From Plantactinospora mayteni (GTDB taxonomy: Bacteria; Actinomycetota; Actinomycetes; Mycobacteriales; Micromonosporaceae), in the NCBI RefSeq assembly GCF_016862935.1, contig NZ_BONX01000035.1, forward strand, positions 186,001 through 250,000: 64,000 nucleotides of DNA, in the 5' to 3' direction. The notes beneath the pieces are model-generated. The model worked only from the letters and a program-made list of their open reading frames with translations, was not told the DNA's origin and did not search any database. Made by a program: the position numbers and the translations under genes. Below are positions 32,857 to 45,031 of the stretch, in pieces (within the stretch, counting starts at the first letter, position 1; every line of letters starts with the position of its first letter).

Positions 32857-33864
32857 ATGGGAATTCGAGTCGCGGTCGCCGGTGCGAGTGGCTACGCGGG
32901 CGGCGAACTGCTCCGGCTGATCGCCGGGCACCCCGAACTCGACCTCGTCGCCGCCACCGCGCACAGCCAGGCCGGTCAGCCGGTTGCCGCCGTACACCCG
33001 CAGCTCACCGGCCTCGACCTGGTGTTCGGCCGGACCGAACCGGCGGTGCTCGCCGACGCGGACCTGGTCTTCCTGGCCCTGCCGCACGGCGAGTCGGCGG
33101 CGCTGGCCGCGGCCCTGCCGGACGGGGTCCGCCTGGTGGACCTGGGCGCGGACCACCGGCTCACCGATGCCGCCGCCTGGACCCGCTACTACGGCGGCAG
33201 CCACGCCGGCGCCTGGACCTACGGACTGCCGGAACTGCCCGGCCAGCGGGCGGCGATCGCCGGTGCGACCCGGGTCGCCGCCACCGGCTGCTATGCGGTG
33301 GCCACCATCCTCGCCCTCGCCCCGCTGCTCGCCGCCGGAGTGGCCGCCCCGCACGACGTGGTGGTGGTCGCCGCCTCCGGCACCTCCGGGGCCGGCCGGT
33401 CGGCCAAGCCGCACCTGCTCGGCAGCGAGGTGATGGGCGACCTCTCGCCCTACAAGGTCGGCGCACACCAGCACGTGCCGGAGATCAAGCAGGCCAGCGG
33501 GGCGACCGGACTCTCCTTCACCCCCGTGCTGGCCCCGATGCCGCGCGGCATCCTGGCCACCGTCACCGCGCTGCCCGTCGGCGACGCCCCGGCCGACCCG
33601 CGTGCGGTGCTGGCCGAGGCGTACGCGGAGACGCCGTTCGTGCACCTGCTGCCCGAGGGGCAGTGGCCGCACACCGCCGCCACGCTGGGCGGCAACTCCT
33701 GCCACCTACAGACGACCGTCGACGTCGACTCCGGTCGGCTGATCGTGGTCAGCGCCATCGACAACCTCGGCAAGGGCGCCGCCGGCCAGGCCGTGCAGTG
33801 CGCCAACCTGATGCTCGGGCTGCCGGAGACCACCGGCCTGTCCGGGCACGGGATCGCGCCGTGA
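32857..33864 (+). CDS. argC: N-acetyl-gamma-glutamyl-phosphate reductase
   Basis: A 335-residue NADPH-dependent enzyme for the third step of arginine synthesis. The Rossmann start is VAVAGASGYAGGELLRLIAG, the active-site cysteine lies in AATGCYAVATILAL, and the conserved histidine segment is KVGAHQHVPEI. Length is normal. It heads the operon and has ARG boxes upstream. The next gene, argJ, is separated by 264 nt that hold two copies of a short repeated frame. Confidence 0.95.
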   Translation: MGIRVAVAGASGYAGGELLRLIAGHPELDLVAATAHSQAGQPVAAVHPQLTGLDLVFGRTEPAVLADADLVFLALPHGESAALAAALPDGVRLVDLGADHRLTDAAAWTRYYGGSHAGAWTYGLPELPGQRAAIAGATRVAATGCYAVATILALAPLLAAGVAAPHDVVVVAASGTSGAGRSAKPHLLGSEVMGDLSPYKVGAHQHVPEIKQASGATGLSFTPVLAPMPRGILATVTALPVGDAPADPRAVLAEAYAETPFVHLLPEGQWPHTAATLGGNSCHLQTTVDVDSGRLIVVSAIDNLGKGAAGQAVQCANLMLGLPETTGLSGHGIAP

Positions 33865-33977
33865 CCGGGGCCTGGGCGGCGCATGACCACCCGCTGGAAG
33901 CACCCGGTACCGCGCCCGGTCGTCGTGGCCGTGCCCGGACCTGGGCAGCGAGTGCCAGGCAACGAGGGAGGGTTGGC

Positions 33978-34052
33978 ATGAGCGAGCGAGTCAGGCGGCT
34001 CGGTGCGGATGTGCCTCATGGCGGCCTGGAGCGCAGTGGAGGGGCGGCATGA
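33978..34052 (+). CDS. Repeated mini-ORF, copy A (before argJ)
   Basis: ATG 33978 follows GGGAGGG at good distance and encodes 24 residues (MSERVRRLGADVPHGG, then LERSGGAA). The final 11 bp carry their own ribosome-binding site (GGAGGGG) and ATGA overlaps the next copy at 34049-34052. The same peptide pattern recurs at 34049 and 39056. Peptide function is unknown; the unit behaves like a portable translation coupler. Confidence 0.55.
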   Translation: MSERVRRLGADVPHGGLERSGGAA

Positions 34053-34132
34053 GCGAGCGGGGCGAGCGGATCAGGCAGTTCAGTGCGGATGTGCCTCGTG
34101 GCGGCCCGGAGCGCAGCGGAGGGGCGGCATGA
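34049..34132 (+). CDS. Repeated mini-ORF, copy B (coupled to argJ)
   Basis: A 27-residue frame beginning MSERGERIRQFSADVPRGG and ending PERSGGAA. It starts within the stop of copy A (ATGA 34049-34052) and ends within the argJ start (ATGA 34129-34132); GGAGGGG lies 4 nt before that start. It is about 80 percent identical in DNA to copies A and C. argJ translation therefore probably depends on ribosomes that finish this frame. Confidence 0.55.
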   Translation: MSERGERIRQFSADVPRGGPERSGGAA

Positions 34133-35300
34133 GTGTCACCGCGCCCCGGGGATTCCGGGCCGCCGGAGTGGCCGCCGGACTCAAGTCCAGCGGCGCCCGG
34201 GACGTCGCGCTGGTGGTCAACGACGGGCCGGACGCCGTGGCGGCCGGGGTCTTCACCGCCAACCGGGTCAAGGCGGCACCGGTGCTCTGGAGTCAGCAGG
34301 TGCTCCGGACCGGCCTGGTCCGGGCCGTGGTGCTCAACTCCGGCGGCGCCAACGCCTGCACCGGGGCGCCCGGCTTCCAGGACACCCACGCCACCGCCGA
34401 ACATGCCGCCGCCGCGCTCTCCGGATCCGCCGACGGCGGGCCGGAGGTCGGCGCAGGTGAGGTGGCGATCTGCTCGACCGGGCTGATCGGCGAGCGGCTG
34501 CCGATGCAGCGGCTGCTGCCGGGCGTGGCGGCGGCGGTGGCCGGGCTGGCCGCCGACGGCGGACTGGCGGCGGCCGAGGCGATCATGACCACCGACACCC
34601 GGTCCAAGACGACCGTGGTCGCCGGTACCGGCTGGACGGTCGGCGGGATGGCCAAGGGCGCCGGCATGCTCGCGCCCGCGCTGGCCACCATGCTCTGCGT
34701 GGTCACCACCGACGCGGTCGCCGGGCCGGCAATGCTGGACGAGGCGCTCCGGGAAGCCTGCCGGGTCAGCTTCGACCGGGTCGACTCGGACGGCTGCCTC
34801 TCCACCAACGACACCGTGCTGCTGCTAGCCAGCGGCGCCTCCGGGATCGCACCGAGCCAGGCCGAGCTGACCGCCGCGGTCACCGAGGCATGCCGGGACC
34901 TGGCCCGGCAACTGGTGGCCGACGCCGAGGGCGCCAGCAAGGAGGTCGCGATCGAGGTGGTCGGGGCGGCCGGCGAGGACGACGCGGTCGAGGTCGGCCG
35001 TTCGGTGGCCCGGAACAACCTGGTCAAGACCGCGCTGTTCGGCAACGACCCGAACTGGGGCCGGATCCTCGCCGCCGTCGGTACCACCGGTGCCGCCTTC
35101 GAGCCGGACGACATCGACGTGGCGGTCAACGGGATCTGGGTCTGCCGGTCCGGTGCCGCCGCCGAGGACCGGGCCAAGGTCGACCTCTCCGGCCGGCAGG
35201 TGGCCATCCGGATCGACCTGCACGCAGGTTCCGCCGAGGCCACCATCTGGACCAACGACCTGTCGCACGCGTACGTGCACGAGAACTCGGCGTACTCGAC

Positions 35301-35304
<4 letters not shown>
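34129..35304 (+). CDS. argJ: Bifunctional glutamate N-acetyltransferase / amino-acid acetyltransferase
   Basis: A 391-residue ornithine acetyltransferase that recycles acetyl groups between N-acetylornithine and glutamate. The precursor cleaves itself before the nucleophilic Thr in [18 protein letters not shown]. Other conserved segments are [28 protein letters not shown] and [19 protein letters not shown]. The ATG at 34129 is set by coupling to the mini-ORF; longer upstream frames run through the repeats and are artefacts. argB follows with an ATGA overlap. Confidence 0.95.
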
Positions 35305-39055
<3,751 letters not shown>

Positions 39056-39059
<4 letters not shown>

Positions 39060-39139
39060 GCGAGCGTAGCGAGCGAATCATCAAATTCAGTGCGGATGTG
39101 CCTCATGGCGGCCCGGAGCGCAGCGGAGGGCCGGCATGA
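39056..39139 (+). CDS. Repeated mini-ORF, copy C (between argR and argG)
   Basis: A 27-residue frame beginning [19 protein letters not shown] and ending PERSGGPA. It starts in the argR stop (ATGA 39056-39059) and ends in the argG start (ATGA 39136-39139), with GGAGGG 7 nt before argG. It fills the intercistronic space exactly and keeps the coupling chain unbroken, as if inserted into an existing ATGA junction. Confidence 0.55.
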
Positions 39140-40347
39140 GCGAGCGCGTCGTACTGGCGTACTCCGGGGGCCTGGACACCTCGGTCGCCATTCCATATCT
39201 GGCCGAGCAGACCGGCGCCGAGGTGATCGCGGTGGCGATCGACGTCGGGCAGGGCGGCGAGGACCTGGCCGCGATCCGCCAGCGGGCACTGGACTGCGGC
39301 GCCGCCGAGTCGGTGGTGGTCGACGCCCGCGAGGAGTTCGCGGCCGACTACTGCATTCCGGCGATGCGGGCCAACGCGCTCTACATGGACCGGTATCCGC
39401 TGGTCTCGGCGCTGTCCCGGCCGCTGATCGTCAAGCACCTGGCCGAGGCGGCGAAATACTACGGCGGCACGATCGTGTCGCACGGCTGCACCGGCAAGGG
39501 CAACGACCAGGTCCGGTTCGAGGCCGGGCTCGGCGCACTCGCCCCCGACCTCAAGGTGATCGCGCCGGCCCGGGACTTCGCCTGGACCCGGGACAAGGCC
39601 ATCGGGTACGCCGAGGAGAAGGGACTGCCGATCGACGTCACGCACAAGTCGCCGTACTCGATCGACCAGAACCTCTGGGGCCGGGCGGTGGAGACCGGGT
39701 TCCTGGAGGACATCTGGAACGCCCCGATCGAGGACGTCTACTCCTACACCGCCAACCCGGCCGAGTCGCGCGACCCGGACAGCGTCGTGATCACCTTCGA
39801 CGCCGGGGTACCGGTGGCGATCGACGGTGAGACGGTCACCCCGTACCAGGCGATCGTGGAGCTGAACCGGCGGGCCGGGGCCCAGGGCGTGGGCCGGCTC
39901 GACATGGTCGAGGACCGGCTGGTCGGGATCAAGAGCCGCGAGGTGTACGAGGCGCCGGGCGCGATCGCGCTGATCACCGCCCACCAGGAGCTGGAGAACG
40001 TCACCGTGGAGCGGGACGTGGCCCGGTTCAAGAAGGGCGTCGACCAGCGCTGGGGCGAGCTGGTCTACGACGGCCTCTGGTTCTCGCCGCTCAAGCACGC
40101 GCTGGACGCGTTCATCGACGACACCCAGAAGTACGTCTCCGGCGAGGTCCGGCTGGCCCTGCACGGCGGCCGGGCGGTGGTGACCGGCCGGCGCTCCGAG
40201 GCCAGCCTCTACGACTTCGGCCTGGCCACCTACGACACCGGCGACACCTTCGACCAGTCCCTGGCCAAGGGCTTCGTGCAGCTCTGGGGCCTGCCGAGCA
40301 AGCTGGCCTCGGCCCGGGACGCCCGGTTGGGCGGCACCGAGAGGTGA
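39136..40347 (+). CDS. argG: Argininosuccinate synthase
   Basis: A 403-residue ATP-dependent enzyme that joins citrulline and aspartate. The ATP pyrophosphatase loop is [15 protein letters not shown]; further signatures are [14 protein letters not shown] and [12 protein letters not shown]. The ATG lies in the ATGA overlap with the repeated mini-ORF, and the protein begins MSER like the mini-ORFs, which is a result of the shared ATGAGCGAGCG at both ends of the repeat. argH follows closely. Confidence 0.95.
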   Translation: MSERVVLAYSGGLDTSVAIPYLAEQTGAEVIAVAIDVGQGGEDLAAIRQRALDCGAAESVVVDAREEFAADYCIPAMRANALYMDRYPLVSALSRPLIVKHLAEAAKYYGGTIVSHGCTGKGNDQVRFEAGLGALAPDLKVIAPARDFAWTRDKAIGYAEEKGLPIDVTHKSPYSIDQNLWGRAVETGFLEDIWNAPIEDVYSYTANPAESRDPDSVVITFDAGVPVAIDGETVTPYQAIVELNRRAGAQGVGRLDMVEDRLVGIKSREVYEAPGAIALITAHQELENVTVERDVARFKKGVDQRWGELVYDGLWFSPLKHALDAFIDDTQKYVSGEVRLALHGGRAVVTGRRSEASLYDFGLATYDTGDTFDQSLAKGFVQLWGLPSKLASARDARLGGTER

Positions 40348-40355
40348 AGGGTTCA

Positions 40356-41822
40356 ATGGTCGGCGTGGACGACAAGAGCTTGACCGAGAACAGCGCCGGG
40401 ACCAACCGTACGAGCCTCTGGGGCGGCCGGTTCGCCGGTGGTCCCGCCGAGGCGTTGGCCCGGCTGTCGGTCAGCGTCCAGTTCGACTGGCGACTCGCCC
40501 CGTACGACCTGGCCGGCTCCCGGGCACACGCCCGGGTGCTGGCCGCCGCCGGCCTGCTCGACCCGGACGAGCTGGGCCGGATGCTGGCCGCCCTCGACGA
40601 CCTGGAGGCGGCGGTGCTGACCGGCACCTTCCGGCCCACCGTCGAGGACGAGGACGTGCACACCGCGCTCGAACGCGGCCTGCTGGAACGCCTCGGCACG
40701 CTCGGCGGCAAGCTGCGGGCCGGCCGGTCCCGCAACGACCAGGTCGCCACCGACCTGCGGCTCTATCTGCGCGACCACGCCCGGGGACTGGCCGCCCGGA
40801 TCGTCGGGCTGGCCGACGCGCTGGTCGAGCAGGCGGCCCGCAACCTGGAGACCCCGGCCCCGGGGATGACCCACCTGCAGCACGCCCAGCCGGTCACCTT
40901 CGGGCACTGGCTGCTGGCACACGTCCAGCCGCTGCTGCGGGACCTGGACCGGCTGCGTGACTGGGACCACCGGACGGCGGTCAGCCCGCTCGGCGCCGGC
41001 GCACTGGCCGGCTCCGGCCTGCCGCTCGACCCGGTGGCGGTCTCCAAGGAGCTGGGCTTCCGGACCTCGTTCGCCAACTCGATGGACGCGGTCGCCGACC
41101 GGGACTTCGTGGCCGAGTTCCTCTTCGTCACCGCGCTGCTCGGGGTGCACTTGTCCCGGATCGGCGAGGAGGTGGTGATGTGGACCTCGCAGGAGTTCGG
41201 CTGGGTGGAGCTGGACGACTCGTTCGCCACCGGTTCGTCGATCATGCCGCAGAAGAAGAACGCCGACGTCGCCGAGCTGGCCCGGGGCAAGTCCGGCCGG
41301 CTGATCGGCGGGCTGGTCACCGTACTGACCATGCTCAAGGGCCTGCCGATGGCGTACGACCGGGACATGCAGGAGGACAAGGAGCCGGCGTTCGACGCGA
41401 TCGACACGCTCGACCTGGTGCTGCCGGCGCTGGCCGGGATGGTCTCCACCATGACCGTCCGGGCCGACCGGCTCGCCGCCGCCGCCCCGGTCGGCTTCTC
41501 GCTGGCCACCGAGGTCGCCGACTGGCTGGTCCGCAAGGGCGTGCCGTTCCGGGAGGCGCACGAGGTGACCGGCCGGCTGGTGGCGCTCTGCGTGGCCCGG
41601 GACTGCGAACTGGACGAGGTCTCCGACGACGACCTGCGGCTGGTCAGCGAGCACCTCGACCCCGGGGTACGGGACGTGCTGTCGGTCCGCTCCGCGCTGG
41701 CGGCCCGGATCACGCCCGGCTCGACCGGGCCGGGACCGGTCGCCGACCAGCTCGCCGCCGCCGCCGACCAGCTCGACGGCTGGCGCGAGTGGTCCACCGA
41801 GCAGGTCCTGCCGCGTACCTGA
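40356..41822 (+). CDS. argH: Argininosuccinate lyase
   Basis: A 488-residue enzyme of the fumarase/aspartase superfamily that releases arginine and fumarate. It contains LWGGRFAGGPAEALARLS at the start, KLRAGRSRNDQVATDLRLYL, HLQHAQPVTFGHWLL and the signature GSSIMPQKKNADVAEL with the catalytic Ser. ATG 40356 has GAAGGG upstream; GTG 40344, which overlaps the argG stop, is an in-frame alternative adding four residues. It is the last gene of the operon. Confidence 0.95.
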   Translation: MVGVDDKSLTENSAGTNRTSLWGGRFAGGPAEALARLSVSVQFDWRLAPYDLAGSRAHARVLAAAGLLDPDELGRMLAALDDLEAAVLTGTFRPTVEDEDVHTALERGLLERLGTLGGKLRAGRSRNDQVATDLRLYLRDHARGLAARIVGLADALVEQAARNLETPAPGMTHLQHAQPVTFGHWLLAHVQPLLRDLDRLRDWDHRTAVSPLGAGALAGSGLPLDPVAVSKELGFRTSFANSMDAVADRDFVAEFLFVTALLGVHLSRIGEEVVMWTSQEFGWVELDDSFATGSSIMPQKKNADVAELARGKSGRLIGGLVTVLTMLKGLPMAYDRDMQEDKEPAFDAIDTLDLVLPALAGMVSTMTVRADRLAAAAPVGFSLATEVADWLVRKGVPFREAHEVTGRLVALCVARDCELDEVSDDDLRLVSEHLDPGVRDVLSVRSALAARITPGSTGPGPVADQLAAAADQLDGWREWSTEQVLPRT

Positions 41823-41831
41823 CGGATCGCG

Positions 41832-41880
41832 GGACCTCCCCGGACCCGTCGGCGGATCGACGCCGCGGCCGGGGAGGTCC
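41832..41880 (+). terminator. Terminator of the arginine operon
   Basis: A perfect 12-bp inverted repeat, GGACCTCCCCGG (41832-41843) and CCGGGGAGGTCC (41869-41880), separated by 25 nt that can pair partly with itself. It lies 10 nt after the argH stop. Confidence 0.75.
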
Positions 41881-42001
41881 GGTTTCCGCTGCGTGGACCG
41901 AGCGGATGCCGGTCGGCGCGCCCCGGTTCCGGTAATCCGTTTGCGGGCGGGGCACGGCAGTGGAACGATTCGCCGGTCAGCGCCGAGAGGAGGTGAGCCC
42001 G

Positions 42002-42055
42002 ATGCAGTACGACCGTTCCGTTCGGGCGTCCTCTCCGGCCATCCGCCTCCGCTGA
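42002..42055 (+). CDS. Possible 17-residue leader peptide before epoxide hydrolase
   Basis: ATG 42002 is preceded at 5 nt by AGGAGGTGA (41988-41996), a full match to the 16S anti-Shine-Dalgarno sequence. It encodes MQYDRSVRASSPAIRLR and stops 63 nt before the epoxide hydrolase start. Such a strong site on so short a frame suggests a regulatory leader peptide. The Arg content (four of 17) is notable next to an arginine operon, but no attenuator fold is obvious. Confidence 0.45.
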   Translation: MQYDRSVRASSPAIRLR

Positions 42056-42118
42056 CCTCGGCGCGTCCCGCGCCCGCACCGGTCCGGGGGTGACGCCCTC
42101 CGTCCTGGAGGACTTCTG

Positions 42119-43267
42119 ATGATCTCCCCGTTCCGGATCGCGGTTCCCGATCCGGTCCTCGACGACCTGCGTGCCCGGCTCCGGCGTACCCGGTTCACCG
42201 AGCGCAGCGGTGACCGGCCCTGGTTGGCCGGTACCGATCCCGACTACCTGCGTGAGCTGGTCGGCTACTGGGCCGACGGCTTCGACTGGCGGGGCCGGGA
42301 GGCCGCGCTGAACGCGTACCCGCAGTATCTGGCCGAGATCGACGGCCGGCGGCTGCACTTCCTGCGGATACCCGGTCGGCGGCCGGCCGGTACGCCGGCT
42401 CCGCCGCCGCTGCTGCTGAACCACGGCTGGCCGAGCAGTTTCGTGGAGTTGCTGCCGCTGGCCGACCGGCTGACCGATCCCGGCCGGTACGGCGTCGATC
42501 CGGCCACCGCGTTCGACGTGGTGGTGCCCTCGATGCCCGGTTTCCTCTACTCCGAGCTGCCGGCCGAACCGCTCACCCGGGCCGCGATGGCCCGCACGCT
42601 GCACCGGCTGATGACCGATCTGCTCGGCCAGCACCGGTACGGCGTCTTCGGAGGTGACATCGGCGGGGCGGTGGCCGGCTGGCTGGGCGCGTCCTATCCC
42701 GGGCACGTCGCCGGGGTCCACCTGATCCATCCGCCCTTCCCGGCCAGCTTCGACGCCCGGCCCCTGGACCCGGCCGAGCGTGCCTTCGTCGAGGCCGAAG
42801 TGCGGTACGACGAGACCGACGGCGGCTACAGCGCGATCATGGGTACCCGGCCGGACACCATCGCGGCGGCGCTGGTCGACTCGCCGGCCGGGCTGGCGGC
42901 CTGGCTGGTCGACAAGTATCGGGACTGGAGCGACTGCCACGGCGACCTGGCCAGCCGGTTCGACCGGGACACCCTGCTCACCGTGATCACGCTGTACTGG
43001 GTGACCGGGGCGGTCGGCTCGTCGTTCCGGCAGTACCTCGACTATCCGCACAACCCGCCCCGGCCGGACATCACCGTACCGGTGGCGGTCACCCTGAGCA
43101 CGGAGCCGGGGCTGGCCGGGTTCCCGCGTCAACTGGCCGAGCGGGCCTGCCCGGACCTGCGGCGCTGGACCGAGCCGGGAGTCGGCGGCCACTTCATGCC
43201 GCACGAGGAGCCCGACCTGCTCGCCGACGAGATCCGCCGGTTCTTCGGCTCGTTGGTCGTGCCCTGA
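42119..43267 (+). CDS. Epoxide hydrolase (EHN domain, alpha/beta hydrolase)
   Basis: A 382-residue protein from ATG 42119 behind GGAGGA. The EHN lid domain (residues 1-105, IAVPDPVLDDLRARLRRTRF then WRGREAALNAYPQYLAEIDG) precedes the alpha/beta core. The oxyanion HGWPSSFVELLPL, nucleophile GVFGGDIGGAVAGWLG (Asp) and C-terminal GGHFMPHEEPDLLADEI (His) are in place, with tyrosines in the cap. It should open epoxides to diols; the substrate is unknown, possibly aromatic or xenobiotic. Confidence 0.88.
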   Translation: MISPFRIAVPDPVLDDLRARLRRTRFTERSGDRPWLAGTDPDYLRELVGYWADGFDWRGREAALNAYPQYLAEIDGRRLHFLRIPGRRPAGTPAPPPLLLNHGWPSSFVELLPLADRLTDPGRYGVDPATAFDVVVPSMPGFLYSELPAEPLTRAAMARTLHRLMTDLLGQHRYGVFGGDIGGAVAGWLGASYPGHVAGVHLIHPPFPASFDARPLDPAERAFVEAEVRYDETDGGYSAIMGTRPDTIAAALVDSPAGLAAWLVDKYRDWSDCHGDLASRFDRDTLLTVITLYWVTGAVGSSFRQYLDYPHNPPRPDITVPVAVTLSTEPGLAGFPRQLAERACPDLRRWTEPGVGGHFMPHEEPDLLADEIRRFFGSLVVP

Positions 43268-43304
43268 CGGACTCCGCCACGCGAGTACTGACCGGCTCGT
43301 TGTG

Positions 43305-43350
43305 AACCTGAGGTTTACGGTGGTACCGTCGCCACTGTAAACCTCAGGTT
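43305..43350. promoter_or_regulatory. Double palindromic operator before gene at 43366
   Basis: AACCTGAGGTTTAC (43305-43318) and GTAAACCTCAGGTT (43337-43350) are perfect inverted repeats of 14 bp, 18 bp apart, and each holds the palindrome AACCT(G/C)AGGTT. TTTACG and TGTAAA inside the arms could serve as promoter boxes. It is well placed to control the gene 16 nt downstream, possibly by that gene's own product. Confidence 0.65.
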
Positions 43351-43365
43351 GTCAGGAGTGTGGCC

Positions 43366-44103
43366 ATGGCCCGGGTACGCCGGACGGAAGCATCGATCGA
43401 CCAGCTCTCCGCGCGGGAGTACGCCCAACTCGCCGGCCTGGTCGAGGAGTTCGGCCGGCGGCTGACCGGGATGCTGGCCGAACACCCGTCGTTCGCCGCC
43501 CCGGAGACCGGGCCGAAGCCCGGCGACGTCGACGACGAGCGGGCCCGCCGCGCGGCCTACCTGCGGCGGGTCCGGGCCGGTCAGGCCGCGCAGGCGCTGC
43601 TCGCCGAGGTGGCCGCCGGGTGTGCCGCCGAGGACGCGGCGGATGCGGTCTGGCTCGGTGCCAGCCTCGCCGACCTGGGGGAGTCGACCGGCAGCAGCCG
43701 GCAGGCGGCCCGGAAGCGCTGGCCCGAGCTGGGCCGGATCTACCGGATCCGGCGCTGGGTGTCGGGGCACGCCGACGACCTGGTCACGGTGCTCCGGATG
43801 GTCCTCGACCAGGCACCCGACTACACCGCCCCGGACGGCTCGGCCGAGACCCTCGACCGAGCGGTACGCGCGCTGGACGCCGCGCTCGCCGAGGCGCTGC
43901 GCCGTCGCGACTCCGGTTCGGTGCTCGACCCGGAGACGGGGCGCCCGGCCCGGTGGCGCAGGCTCGCCGACGCGGTCGACCAGCACCTTCGTGTGGTGGT
44001 CGAGTTGGCCGGCGCGGCCACGCCGGAGGCGGACACCGCGCTCGCCGCCGCCCGGGGCGTCCTGGCGCACCACGACGCGGTCGTGCTGGCGGCGGAGGGT
44101 TGA
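43366..44103 (+). CDS. Uncharacterised protein with possible HTH
   Basis: A 245-residue soluble, helical protein from ATG 43366 (AGGAG 7 nt upstream; GTG 43360 would sit on the site). Residues about 95-125 (AAGCAAEDAADAVWLGASLA, then ESTGSSRQAARKRWPELGR) look like a helix-turn-helix preceded by a four-helix region. The remainder has no recognisable fold. The strong double palindrome upstream fits an autoregulated DNA-binding protein, which is inference only. Confidence 0.6.
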   Translation: MARVRRTEASIDQLSAREYAQLAGLVEEFGRRLTGMLAEHPSFAAPETGPKPGDVDDERARRAAYLRRVRAGQAAQALLAEVAAGCAAEDAADAVWLGASLADLGESTGSSRQAARKRWPELGRIYRIRRWVSGHADDLVTVLRMVLDQAPDYTAPDGSAETLDRAVRALDAALAEALRRRDSGSVLDPETGRPARWRRLADAVDQHLRVVVELAGAATPEADTALAAARGVLAHHDAVVLAAEG

Positions 44104-44189
44104 GCCCGGCGGCACCTCTGCCGGCTCTACCGCGTCGAGCAACCTCCGCCGCAACGCGCCGGGGTCGTGGCCCCGGACGACGGACAGCC

Positions 44190-44287
44190 GTCGAGCAACC
44201 TGCGCCGGGTCGTGCAAAGCTCCGCCAGGTCGAGCAACCTGCGCCGGGTCGTGCAGACCTCCGCCAGGTCGAGCAAGACTCCGCCAG
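44190..44287 (+). repeat. 39-bp tandem repeat
   Basis: Two near-identical 39-bp units (44190-44228 and 44229-44267; they differ at three positions) start GTCGAGCAACCTGCGCCGGG and end CTCCGCCAG; a 20-bp partial unit follows to 44287 and a diverged one precedes at about 44137. They lie between two genes on opposite strands and encode nothing clear. Confidence 0.75.
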
Positions 44288-44305
44288 ATCGGGCACGGGC
44301 ACCGT

Positions 44306-44671
44306 TCAGCCGGTGTCGCGCCGGCTGCGGTGCTGTCTGCTCCGTTGGCGTGGTGCGGTCCGGCCCGTCGAGCCGTTACGGCTGGCGGGGGCCGAAGTTC
44401 CCGGGGTGTCCGGGCCGCCATGATCGTTCTGCGGGCAGGGCAGGGCGGAGACCCGGACCAGGGCGTCCAGGTGGCCGAGCGGGCTGCCGTCCCGGGCCAG
44501 TCGCTGGCCGCTGATCCAGACCCACTGGTTGTCGTAGTACGTCGACAGGTCGAGGCGGACGAACTCGACCATGAGGCGGAGCGGGTGGCCGCCGTACCGC
44601 CAGTCCTCCTTGGCGAGTTCGAGCACGGTGCCCGGGGGCACGTTCGGTGACGCGGACGGGGTGGCGCTCAT
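44306..44671 (-). CDS. Small conserved hypothetical protein
   Basis: A 121-residue protein from ATG 44671. The central stretch (VLELAKEDWRYGGHPLRLMV, then FVRLDLSTYYDNQWVWISGQ) is dense and looks conserved; the last 50 residues are Arg/Ser/Pro-rich and disordered. No domain is recognised. Its start overlaps the stop of the zinc-ribbon membrane protein gene (ATGA), so the two form an operon. Confidence 0.55.
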   Translation of the reverse strand: MSATPSASPNVPPGTVLELAKEDWRYGGHPLRLMVEFVRLDLSTYYDNQWVWISGQRLARDGSPLGHLDALVRVSALPCPQNDHGGPDTPGTSAPASRNGSTGRTAPRQRSRQHRSRRDTG

Positions 44672-44838
44672 CGGAACCGCCGGGCAGCGGTGTTTCGGCG
44701 TACGCCGGCGCTGGCGCAGGCCGGGCAGCTCAGGCTGCCGCCGCACCCCGCACACCAGCGGCGGGACGTTCGGTAGGTACACAGGCCGGCGATGAAACCC
44801 AACGCCATCCCGGCGAGCCCTGCCGCGGTGACATACAT
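44668..44838 (-). CDS. Small membrane protein with zinc ribbon (second copy)
   Basis: A 56-residue protein from ATG 44838 with GGAGG 7 nt upstream. It has one transmembrane helix (MYVTAAGLAGMALGFIAGLC), a basic turn and a C-x2-C-x7-C-x2-C ribbon (WCAGCGGSLSCPAC). The same order is found in the protein at 658-846, with WCGQCGATLSCPDC, so they are probably relatives. It is coupled to the gene at 44306-44671. Confidence 0.65.
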   Translation of the reverse strand: MYVTAAGLAGMALGFIAGLCTYRTSRRWCAGCGGSLSCPACASAGVRRNTAARRFR

Positions 44839-45002
44839 GATGGGTCCTCCATTTCGGCGACTGAAAGTTACCTTTGCGTCGCCTATCGCAACTCACAAGG
44901 CCGCGAGCCGAGATCCGGAGCGAGTGAGCAATTGAGCGTCATGAATCATCGGCCCGACGGTCGACCGGGAGGTGACGCTCGTACCGGCGCTGTGGCAAAA
45001 TA

Positions 45003-45017
45003 GTGAGCATGACTCAC
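45003..45017 (+). promoter_or_regulatory. Inverted repeat upstream of second MarR gene
   Basis: GTGAG-CATGA-CTCAC is a short inverted repeat 15 nt before ATG 45032, overlapping an AT-rich CAAAATAGT that may be the -10 region. It is a plausible operator for the regulator encoded next. Confidence 0.45.
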
Positions 45018-45031
45018 GGTGTGGTAGGCAC

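Noticed and set aside
44190-44287. Short direct repeats as a possible CRISPR array
   Set aside because: The units are contiguous without unique spacers and there are no cas genes.
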